From: an uncultured bacterium
GTDB taxonomy: Bacteria; Bacillota; Clostridia; Oscillospirales; Oscillospiraceae
Assembly (NCBI GenBank): GCA_945873205.1
Contig: CAMCCC010000005.1
Coordinates: 1 to 64,000 of the forward strand
Length of the DNA stretch: 64,000 nucleotides
Direction of reading: 5' to 3'
In this document: positions 57,661-64,000 of the stretch, one piece after another
How the letters are laid out: each line of letters begins with the position of its first letter
How positions within the stretch are numbered: position 1 is the stretch's first letter
Made by a program: the position numbers and the translations under genes
The notes under the pieces: generated by a model
Told to the model about the DNA's origin: nothing
What the model saw: only the letters and a program-made list of their open reading frames with translations
Databases searched by the model: none

Positions 57661-60426
57661 TCAGGGTTTAGCGCCAACAAAGAGACTGGAGAGCACCATG
57701 GGGATGGCCCAGGCCAGCTGCAGCAGGAGCAGGAAGCCCAGGGTGACGCTTCCGGCGGTCAGCAGCTTTACGAAAACCACCATGCTGCCCAGCACTGCCG
57801 CCAGTACCGCCGCTGCCAGATTGACCCGGACGGCCAGATACATGCTGCGGCCCACATCGGCCACCTCTGTCAGGGGCCCCAGCCCCTCGTTGCAGATCAC
57901 CGCGGCGATCTTGCTTTTCTCCGGGGACGGCTCCGACATGGTGAAGCGCTCCACATAGGGCGGGAAGTCATAGCCGTCGGTGGCCAGGTCAAAGGTGTTG
58001 TGCAGCATTTCCGGGTTCACGTTGAAATCCCGCACGGCGAACACCGGGTGACGCCCTGAGCGCACCAGCTCCACCAGTGCCCGGCGAACCTGGGGCAGGG
58101 GGGTGTAGTTCAGGCTGAAAATGCCGTAAAGGATGCCGTCAATGGCCAGCAGCACCGAGGTCTTATCCGTAAGCCGGTAGGGGATGCGCACATTCATCAG
58201 GCGCATCAGCTCCGTCCCGCCGCAGAGGACCACATGGCCCTCAATGATGCCTTTCAGGCCGCCGCCGGAGAGGAACTCAAAATTCTCCACCTGGCGGGGA
58301 GAGCAGCGGTTCTCCTCCATCAGCCTGGCAAAACAGCCGCTGATGCTGGAACCGGAGGCGGTCACCAGGGTGCCGGCGTAGGCAATCACCTTCTCCGTGG
58401 ATTCGTCGGAGAAGATACGCACCGTGCCCATTTCAATGCTGCTCTCGGGGAACAGGTCCCGGTCGGTGACGATCAGGTTCCGGCTGGCGCCGATGTCACA
58501 AAGGCCGGACCAGCCGGCAATGGCGGCGCCGCTTTTGAAGATGCGCACCGAGCCTACAAAGAAGGGCAGGGCAAAGGCCAGAAGCCCACAGAAGGGGACC
58601 GCCGGGACCAGAATGGCGGAAAAGATGAACACAAAATCCGCAAAGGTCTTTTTCACCGCGGCGATCACCAGGCTCAGTATCAGCGCCAGCACAATCAGCA
58701 CCGGCCCCAGCTTGATAAACAGGGTCTCGTCCGGGGCGGCTTCCTCCGTGCGGCGGACAAAGCCCTTGGCAGAGCGCAGGGATTTCAGCAGCGTCAATTC
58801 ATCCTTACGCAGCTTGGTCTCGCCGGTGACGGCGTAAAAGTGCTTGCCGATGGCCGGCACCCGCAGGGCCTTGCGGATGCCCCGGGTGCTGAGGGAGGAG
58901 GAGAGCATCACGCCGATCACCGACAGGCTGGACACGGCGCACAGCGGGGTGTGCAGCGCCGCCGAATCGGACAGGGCCACGATCAGCCCGTCCAGACTGG
59001 TGAGCAGGCAGGCCAGCACCGCCAGGGCGTCCACGCCCACTTTGCCTCTGGCGGCGTTCAGGATGCCGCCGGTGACCACGTCCAGGCACAGCAGCATGAT
59101 GGCAAACTGCAAGGCGCAGCAGGCCGCCGCCGTCACCGGCAGATGCTGCAGCATCCCCGTCAGGGGCAGGCCCAGGGACAGATAGCACAGCAGCACTTCC
59201 AGAAGCACCGCCAGCCGCAGCCGCAGCCGCTGGGACCGCATGAAGGAGCCGTAGTAGCGGCAGGCACCGACGGGAGTCAGCTCCGGCCCCAGGTCCTCCT
59301 CGCTGTCGCTCATGGTGCTGGTGGTCACAGTGCGGTTGGTGCCCCGCAGGCGGAGGAAAGCGGAAGCCACCAGGGAGGCCACATACTCCCGGAAGCTGGG
59401 CAGGTCGTCCTCCAGGTCCAGCTCCCTGTCCCTGGCGGAACGGCGGCCGAAGCCCGCTTCTTCCTCGTCATAATCGTCGTAACGGTCGTCCTCGGCATAG
59501 CTGCCGCCGGGCACGGCCTGATAGTCCCGGAAGCTGCCGGCATAGCTGGCGTATTCCGCCGCCTGGCTCTCCCGGGGTTCCTCCGGCTGGGTTTCATAGT
59601 CGGAGGCATAGCCCTCCTCCGTCTTGTCCTTCCGGTGTTTTTTGAAGATTCCTTTCCTGCGCCCGGTACCGGCGTCCTCGTCCTCCGGGACGTCGCTTTC
59701 CGCTTCCGGCGCCCAGTGGCGCAGGTCGTGCTCCGGCTGGACGGAGGGACTGTAGCCCTGATCGGCGCTCATATCGATGGCGCGGCTGCCGAAAACAAAG
59801 CCCTCCTGCTTCTTCTTCCCGCTGAGATTGAAGCGGCTGTCGATGTCCGCTTCCGGCTCCGGCTCTTGCCGCGGGGAGCGGTCCACCGGCGGGCGGTAAG
59901 GCCGCTCGTCCTCGCCGATGGGGGCGTAAAGATCCACTTCTTCTCTTTTGGGCGCGGCCTGGGCCGCCTCCTGGCGGAGCCGGGCGATGGTGTCCAGTGC
60001 ATCCTGCTCCATGGCGCCCAGATTGCCGGTGTGAAGCTCCGCCGGAGCCTGGCCGTAGATGCGCACATCCTCGTCACCGGCAAAGCTCTGGGGTGCCGGG
60101 ACCTCCGCCGGCTCGTCATAGTATTGGGAGAAGATCTTGTCAAATACCGCGTCAAAATCCGACTCGGGGCTGCTGTCCGGGCTGTAGTATGCCTCCTCCG
60201 GCTGCCTGCCGGCATCGTCCGGCTCGTAGACCTCGGAGTCGTAGTAGTCCTCGGCCCCGCCCTGGGAGGAGCTGTAGTATTCGCCCCGGCCATCCGGCTC
60301 CGGGCTATAGCGGGATTGCATCCGTTCCTCCGCCTGATACTCGGCCAGAATGTCCTCTACGGAAAGTTCTTCTTCAGATTCAGTTTTCAGTTCACGCGGC
60401 TTCTGCTTATGACTGAAAAGTTTCAT
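57661..60426 (-). CDS. P-type ATPase-like membrane protein with lost catalytic motifs and a long acidic N-terminal tail
   Basis: The 921-residue protein starts with about 390 disordered residues rich in Asp, Glu, Tyr, Ser and Pro. Membrane helices follow (about 402-425, 431-452, 464-480, 493-511, 571-592, 597-625 and a last pair 866-885, 893-916), in the order of a P1B-type ATPase. FFVGSVRIFKSGAAIAGWSGLCDIGASRNLIVTDRDLFPE (617-661 region) occupies the place of the CPC helix and the DKTGT phosphorylation site, which here reads D655-R-D-L-F. VENFEFLSGGGLKGIIEGHVVLCGG matches the N-domain, FAVRDFN replaces the TGDN loop, and ICNEGLGPLTEVADVGRSM replaces the GDGxNDxxAL hinge while keeping ADVG. 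The A domain is cut to a short VTGET stretch. Transport activity is therefore unlikely; a scaffold, sensor or regulator role is inference. AGGAAAT precedes the ATG. Confidence 0.7.
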   Translation of the reverse strand: MKLFSHKQKPRELKTESEEELSVEDILAEYQAEERMQSRYSPEPDGRGEYYSSSQGGAEDYYDSEVYEPDDAGRQPEEAYYSPDSSPESDFDAVFDKIFSQYYDEPAEVPAPQSFAGDEDVRIYGQAPAELHTGNLGAMEQDALDTIARLRQEAAQAAPKREEVDLYAPIGEDERPYRPPVDRSPRQEPEPEADIDSRFNLSGKKKQEGFVFGSRAIDMSADQGYSPSVQPEHDLRHWAPEAESDVPEDEDAGTGRRKGIFKKHRKDKTEEGYASDYETQPEEPRESQAAEYASYAGSFRDYQAVPGGSYAEDDRYDDYDEEEAGFGRRSARDRELDLEDDLPSFREYVASLVASAFLRLRGTNRTVTTSTMSDSEEDLGPELTPVGACRYYGSFMRSQRLRLRLAVLLEVLLCYLSLGLPLTGMLQHLPVTAAACCALQFAIMLLCLDVVTGGILNAARGKVGVDALAVLACLLTSLDGLIVALSDSAALHTPLCAVSSLSVIGVMLSSSLSTRGIRKALRVPAIGKHFYAVTGETKLRKDELTLLKSLRSAKGFVRRTEEAAPDETLFIKLGPVLIVLALILSLVIAAVKKTFADFVFIFSAILVPAVPFCGLLAFALPFFVGSVRIFKSGAAIAGWSGLCDIGASRNLIVTDRDLFPESSIEMGTVRIFSDESTEKVIAYAGTLVTASGSSISGCFARLMEENRCSPRQVENFEFLSGGGLKGIIEGHVVLCGGTELMRLMNVRIPYRLTDKTSVLLAIDGILYGIFSLNYTPLPQVRRALVELVRSGRHPVFAVRDFNVNPEMLHNTFDLATDGYDFPPYVERFTMSEPSPEKSKIAAVICNEGLGPLTEVADVGRSMYLAVRVNLAAAVLAAVLGSMVVFVKLLTAGSVTLGFLLLLQLAWAIPMVLSSLFVGAKP

Positions 60427-60460
60427 GGCAATTTCCTATCGATTGTTTTTTTCTGCCCTG

Positions 60461-61222
60461 TCAGCAGCCGCTGCGCTGCCGCAGGACCTCATACATGGTG
60501 ACCGCCGCTGCCGCGGAGGCGTTGAGGGAGCTGACCTTGCCCTTCATGGGCAGGCTCACCACAAAGTCGCAGTTCTCCTTTACCAGCCGGCCCATGCCGT
60601 CTCCTTCGGAACCGATCACCAGGGCCATGGCCCCGGTAAAGTCCGTGTGCCACAGGTCGCTCTGGCCGTCGGCCGCCGTGCCGTAGACCCAAAGCCCCTG
60701 CTCCTTCAGCTCCTTGATAGCGGCGGAGATGTTGGGCACCCGGGCGATCAGCGCGTGCTCCGCCGCCCCGGCGGAAGCCTTGTCCACAATGGCGGTGAGC
60801 CCGGCGCTGCGGCGCTTGGGGATGATGATGCCGTGAGCACCGGCGCACTCGGCAGAGCGGATGATGGCCCCTAGGTTGTGGGGGTCGCTGATCTCGTCGC
60901 AGACGATGACGAAGGGCGGCTCCTGCCGCTGCTCCGCCAGGGCCAGAATATCGCTGATCTGGCAGTATTCCCGCACACCGGCCAGGGCGATGACCCCCTG
61001 GTGAGCGTGGGTCTGACTCATGAAGTCCAGCTTGCGCCGGTCGGCCTCCACCACCACAACGCCCTTCTCCCGGGCCTTGGAGGCGATGTGCCCCAGGGTC
61101 TTGTCCACATCGCCCTTGGCGATGAAGATTTTGTCAATGGCCCGCCCGGCCCGCAGGGCCTCAATGACCGCGTTGCGGCCTTCGATGATATCGTTTTTGA
61201 TCTCGTTTTCTCTTTCCACCAT
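60461..61222 (-). CDS. rlmB: 23S rRNA (guanosine-2'-O-)-methyltransferase RlmB-type
   Basis: The 253-residue TrmH-family enzyme has the RNA-binding domain opening IIEGRNAVIEALRAGRAIDKIFIAKG and the knot motifs VCDEISDPHNLGAIIRSAECAGAHGIII, LVIGSEGDGMGRL and SLPMKGKVSSLNASAAAAVTMYE. RlmB methylates G2251 in the peptidyl-transferase centre region of 23S rRNA. Start 61222 fits the family; ATG at 61240 is a possible alternative. The gene ends 35 bases before the start of the pseudo-P-type ATPase gene and may be co-transcribed with it. Confidence 0.92.
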   Translation of the reverse strand: MVERENEIKNDIIEGRNAVIEALRAGRAIDKIFIAKGDVDKTLGHIASKAREKGVVVVEADRRKLDFMSQTHAHQGVIALAGVREYCQISDILALAEQRQEPPFVIVCDEISDPHNLGAIIRSAECAGAHGIIIPKRRSAGLTAIVDKASAGAAEHALIARVPNISAAIKELKEQGLWVYGTAADGQSDLWHTDFTGAMALVIGSEGDGMGRLVKENCDFVVSLPMKGKVSSLNASAAAAVTMYEVLRQRSGC

Positions 61223-61390
61223 GTATATCGTAAGCTCCATTTCGCTGTCAGCATAATATATCAGCCTACATAGTAACACAGACCGGCGGATATGGAAAGC
61301 CCCAGTTTTTTGAATTTACAAAATTTTATAGACTTTGGCAGAAAGACAGGGTATATTATAGTGTAAAGATTTACCAGAATGGAGAATCCT

Positions 61391-62224
61391 ATGAGAAATC
61401 CCATGAACCGTATCGAGCGCTTCTGCTATAACCACCCCGGCTTCGGCATCCGAAACCTGATGATGTACATCAGCATTGCCAACGTGGCCTTCTGGGTATT
61501 GGGCGCCATCAACCGGCCCTTTTTGTCCTACCTGAGCTTTGACGCCGCCGCCATCCTCCATGGCCAGGTCTGGCGGCTGGTCACCTTCATGCTCTATCCC
61601 CCCAGCACGGGGCTGCTGGCCTTCATCGCCTTTTACTTTTATTATTGGATCGGCTCCACCCTGGAGCAGTATTGGGGCAGCGGTCAGTTCACCATCTATT
61701 TCTTCTCCGGCGTCATCCTCACCATCCTCTACGGCTTCCTGATCTATTTCATCACCGGCAGCAACGTGCGGCTGGACTCCCAGTATATCTACCTGTCAAT
61801 GTTCTTCTCCTTCGCCGCCCTGTTCCCGGATATGCAGGTGCTGTTTATGTACATCATCCCCATCAAGATGAAGTACCTGGCCATTGTGGACGCGGTGTTC
61901 TTCGCCCTGGCCGTCATCACCAACCCCTTCCCGGTGAACCTGCTGCCCATCGTGGCGGTGCTGAACTTCTTCATCTTCTGCGGCGGCGATCTGCTGCGCC
62001 ATATCCGCCCCAACCGGGCCAGCCGGAGCACCGTGAACTTCCGCAAGGAATCCCGCCGTATCCGCCGGGAGCAGCAGTCCAAACTCTACACCCATAAGTG
62101 CGCCGTCTGCGGCCGCACCGATGTGGACTATCCGGACCTGGAGTTCCGCTATTGCTCCCGCTGCCAGGGCTATCACTGCTTCTGCATCGACCATATCAAT
62201 AACCACATCCACTTTACCGAGTAA
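61391..62224 (+). CDS. Rhomboid-like membrane protein without protease residues, with C-terminal zinc ribbon
   Basis: The 277-residue protein follows the rhomboid six-helix plan: the loop motif GQVWRLVTFMLYPPSTG matches the conserved WR, helix 2 has EQYWGSGQFTIYFFSG, and later helices follow with IPIKMKYLAIVDAVFF. The GxSx nucleophile site is replaced by YLSMFFSFAALFPD and the catalytic His in the last helix is not seen, so it is a pseudoprotease. The C-terminal 60 residues hold CAVCGRTD...YCSRCQGYHCFCIDH, a cytoplasmic zinc ribbon. The ATG at 61391 follows GGAG. It is divergent from rlmB. Role unknown; family members of this type bind rather than cut membrane proteins. Confidence 0.75.
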   Translation: MRNPMNRIERFCYNHPGFGIRNLMMYISIANVAFWVLGAINRPFLSYLSFDAAAILHGQVWRLVTFMLYPPSTGLLAFIAFYFYYWIGSTLEQYWGSGQFTIYFFSGVILTILYGFLIYFITGSNVRLDSQYIYLSMFFSFAALFPDMQVLFMYIIPIKMKYLAIVDAVFFALAVITNPFPVNLLPIVAVLNFFIFCGGDLLRHIRPNRASRSTVNFRKESRRIRREQQSKLYTHKCAVCGRTDVDYPDLEFRYCSRCQGYHCFCIDHINNHIHFTE

Positions 62225-62233
62225 GCGATTTTG

Positions 62234-62270
62234 AAAAAACGGCGCGGCCCGACAGACCGCGCCGTTTTTT
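62234..62270 (+). terminator. Intrinsic terminator after the rhomboid-like gene
   Basis: AACGGCGCGG (62238-62247) pairs with CCGCGCCGTT (62257-62266), followed by TTTT. Confidence 0.88.
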
Positions 62271-62393
62271 AGCGTCTATAAAAACAACACAATCTCCTGA
62301 AAAAACGCGCTATCGAAGGAAAAGGCTTTGCGGTAAAATACAGGCACAGAGAAAAACAACGCCTGCCCGGCGCTTTGAAAAGGAGATACGAAC

Positions 62394-63281
62394 ATGAACA
62401 AATCCGCTTCCCTCACCCTGGCCCTGACCCTCTGCGCCCTGCTGCTCAGCGGCTGCGGCCTGCATATGCGGCCCTCCCTGGGGCTCAGCGGCATAAACTA
62501 TGAGCACCCGGAGAAATACACCGTGGGCGGCGCCGCTTTTACCGATAAGGTGGAGCAGGTGGAAATCCATTGGCTCAGCGGCAGCGTCACCGTCACCGGC
62601 CACAAAGGGAATGAAATCCGCTTTTCCGAAAGGGCCAACCGTAACCTGACCAATGACCTGAGCCTGCACTACTGGCTGGACGGCAGCACCCTGCGCATCC
62701 AGTTCTGCCGCAGCGGAAAGTGGAACCTGAACGGCCTGGAAAAGGACCTGACTCTCCAGCTGCCGGAGCGGCTGCTGCAGAGCCTGACAGTTGACACCGT
62801 CTCCGCCCGGGTCAACCTGGAGGACCTTGCCATGGAAGACCTGGAGCTGGACAGCGTTTCCGGGGCGGTCCGTCTCCGGGACTGCCAGGTCAGTGACCGG
62901 GCCAGAGTGGATACCACCTCCGGCTCCGTAAAGGCGGAGCTTACCGCTGCGCTGCGGGAGTGGAAAGCCGACACCGTTTCCGGCAGCGTGGAACTGACGG
63001 TGCCGGCAGTGGGGGATTTTGATGTGAACACCACCAGCGGCTCCGTCAGCCTGACGGCGGAGAAAGCGCCGAAGGACTTGGACGTGGACACGGTCTCCGG
63101 CTCCGTCACCCTGTGCCTGCCGGCAGATGCGGACTTCACCCTGGACTTTGACACGGTCAGCGGCAGCTTCTCCTCGGCGCTGGCCTGCAAAACCGAAAAC
63201 AGCCGCCGCATTTTCGGCAACGGCAGCGGAGATTACAGCATTGATACCACCAGCGGCAGCGTGAGAATTGAGAAGAACTGA
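62394..63281 (+). CDS. DUF4097-type lipoprotein with repeated DTVSGSV units
   Basis: The 295-residue lipoprotein has the lipobox LLSGC (C21) and a right-handed beta-helix-like domain in which DTVSGSV or DTTSGSV-like units recur about eight times (VDTVSARVNL, LDSVSGAVRL, VDTTSGSVKAEL, ADTVSGSVEL, VNTTSGSVSL, VDTVSGSVTL). DUF4097 proteins are extracytoplasmic and linked to envelope-stress regulons in Firmicutes. AAGGAG precedes the ATG. The acetyltransferase gene follows after 17 bases and is probably co-transcribed. Confidence 0.85.
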   Translation: MNKSASLTLALTLCALLLSGCGLHMRPSLGLSGINYEHPEKYTVGGAAFTDKVEQVEIHWLSGSVTVTGHKGNEIRFSERANRNLTNDLSLHYWLDGSTLRIQFCRSGKWNLNGLEKDLTLQLPERLLQSLTVDTVSARVNLEDLAMEDLELDSVSGAVRLRDCQVSDRARVDTTSGSVKAELTAALREWKADTVSGSVELTVPAVGDFDVNTTSGSVSLTAEKAPKDLDVDTVSGSVTLCLPADADFTLDFDTVSGSFSSALACKTENSRRIFGNGSGDYSIDTTSGSVRIEKN

Positions 63282-63298
63282 AAATCGGAGGTGTAGAC

Positions 63299-63748
63299 AT
63301 GAATTGCACAATCAGGAAATGGCGCCTGTCCGACGCCGGGGACCTGGCCGCCGCCTGCGAGCTGGTCTGGCAGGTGTTCTGCCGCTTTGAAGCGCCGGAA
63401 TATTCCCAGGAGGGAATTGCGGAGTTCCAGAGGACCCTGGAAAATATAGAGGCCCTGCGGCATATGCCCTTCTACGGCGCTTTTCACGAGGGAGAGCTGG
63501 TGGGCGTGCTGGCCATGCGCCAGGTGCAGCATATCAGCCTGTTCTTCGTGAAGGAGGCTTGGCACCGCCAGGGGGTGGGCCGCCTGTTGTTCGACGCCAT
63601 GCGCCGGGACTATACCGACCAGGTCTTTACCGTCAATTCCTCTCCCTATGCCGTGGAGGTCTACCGGCACCTGGGCTTTGTCCCCACGGACACGGAGCAG
63701 CTTACCAACGGCATCCGTTATACCCCCATGCGCTTTGAACAGAAGTAA
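63299..63748 (+). CDS. GNAT-family N-acetyltransferase
   Basis: The 149-residue enzyme has the GNAT fold: YGAFHEGELVGVLAMRQVQHISLFFVKEAWHRQGVGRLLFDAM contains beta-4 and the acetyl-CoA pyrophosphate loop HRQGVGRLL; the C-terminus has AVEVYRHLGFVPTD, the usual Tyr-containing motif B. It transfers an acetyl group from acetyl-CoA to an unidentified amine. GGAGGTG precedes the ATG. It follows the DUF4097 lipoprotein gene. Confidence 0.9.
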   Translation: MNCTIRKWRLSDAGDLAAACELVWQVFCRFEAPEYSQEGIAEFQRTLENIEALRHMPFYGAFHEGELVGVLAMRQVQHISLFFVKEAWHRQGVGRLLFDAMRRDYTDQVFTVNSSPYAVEVYRHLGFVPTDTEQLTNGIRYTPMRFEQK

Positions 63749-63756
63749 GAAGAAAT

Positions 63757-63794
63757 AAACAGCCTCCGGAGAATGTTTCTCTGAAGGCTGTTTG
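63757..63794. terminator. Hairpin between the GNAT gene and birA
   Basis: AAACAGCCT (63757-63765) pairs with AGGCTGTTT (63785-63793), with an imperfect inner stem; both flanks are AT-rich. It probably ends both converging genes. Confidence 0.7.
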
Positions 63795-63802
63795 ACCTTA
63801 TT

Positions 63803-64000
63803 TCACGTTTTGGCGCCCCGCAGGCTGATCTCCCCGGCGTTGACCCGCTGCACCTGGCCGTCTGCCGTTCTCACCACCAGGGCGAAATCCTCATCGATAT
63901 CCAGCACTCTGGCAGAGAGGGCCTCTCTGCCGGGGCTCAGCAGCTGCACGTCCTTCCCCAGAACCACCGAGCGGCTTTTATAGGCCTCATAGCAGGCCCG
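63803..64000 (-). CDS. birA: Biotin-[acetyl-CoA-carboxylase] ligase, C-terminal part (runs off the right edge)
   Basis: The last 65 codons and the TGA stop of a minus-strand gene are present. The peptide YKSRSVVLGKDVQLL, followed by ARVLDIDEDFALVVRTADGQ and INAGEIS-type VNAGEISLRGAK, matches the small SH3-like C-terminal domain of BirA-type biotin protein ligases. The enzyme attaches biotin to carboxylase carrier proteins. The catalytic domain and any N-terminal HTH lie beyond the window, so regulatory ability cannot be judged. Confidence 0.8.
   Translation of the reverse strand, partial: RACYEAYKSRSVVLGKDVQLLSPGREALSARVLDIDEDFALVVRTADGQVQRVNAGEISLRGAKT

Noticed and set aside
58234-60501. 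Open frame of 755 codons on the plus strand
   Set aside because: Antisense to the P-type-ATPase-like gene; the Gln/Gly/His-rich translation has no membrane or domain pattern.
1-64000. CRISPR arrays, rRNA genes and complete insertion sequences
   Set aside because: No regularly spaced direct repeats, no rRNA-like sequence and no transposase frame were seen.

Overview
The window looks like chromosomal DNA of a Gram-positive, probably spore-forming gut anaerobe of the class Clostridia, most likely Oscillospiraceae/Ruminococcaceae. Supporting signs are a GC-rich core with AGGAGG-type ribosome binding sites, a T-box in front of pheST, an IreB-family protein, RibU behind an FMN riboswitch, a very large 2-hydroxyacyl-CoA dehydratase activase, a GerS-like lipoprotein coupled to alanine racemase, and single-membrane lipoproteins. 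The assignment rests on gene content and style only; no marker gene such as 16S rRNA is present.

Region 1 (1-4.3 kb): the 5' part of a peptide deformylase gene, an HxlR-type regulator, a divergent flavin-type (PNPOx-fold) protein, and then an FMN riboswitch with terminator leading ribU, a flavoprotein-ferredoxin, a zinc macrodomain ADP-ribosyl hydrolase and a class M sirtuin (SirTM). The four genes are packed without gaps, so riboflavin uptake and reversible protein ADP-ribosylation appear to share one FMN-sensing leader.

Region 2 (4.3-21.3 kb): an accessory island, in part AT-rich. It holds a Myb/SANT-type HTH protein, a MazG-like pyrophosphohydrolase, a PD-(D/E)XK-SF2 helicase and a macrodomain-HTH fusion; an AbiE-like nucleotidyltransferase toxin/antitoxin pair with an operator set in its promoter; a vWA protein; a DUF2200-DUF1801 fusion; a two-gene cassette with a PD-(D/E)XK-like nuclease; a DUF6076 protein; an excisionase, a replication-type HTH protein and two overlapping tyrosine recombinases; and a two-gene unit with a divergent HD-domain protein. 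It ends at an intact tRNA-Pro(UGG) gene and a 5'-half copy of a second tRNA-Pro, which probably mark an attachment site.

Region 3 (21.5-64 kb): ordinary core genome. In order: trmB-exoA-dusB; an ECF sigma factor with a Pro/Thr-rich anti-sigma factor; the dehydratase activase and a TetR regulator; a SpoU methyltransferase; an mglBAC-type sugar ABC transporter; rmlD-rmlC; gerS-like/alr; T-box-pheS-pheT; ireB; a SnoaL-like protein; an S24-like domain protein; plsC-fabG; a lone MazF; pyrimidine-nucleoside phosphorylase; hom-lysC-asd; two extracytoplasmic proteins; an EF-G paralogue; a 921-residue membrane protein that reads as a catalytically dead P-type ATPase with a long acidic tail; rlmB; a rhomboid-like protein lacking the protease residues but carrying a zinc ribbon; a DUF4097 lipoprotein; a GNAT acetyltransferase; and the 3' end of birA.

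The least expected items are the P-type ATPase pseudoenzyme (57.7-60.4 kb), the FMN-riboswitch/SirTM operon, the integrase with arm-binding domains at both ends, the helicase-nuclease/macrodomain cassette, and the tRNA-Pro half-copy at the island edge.
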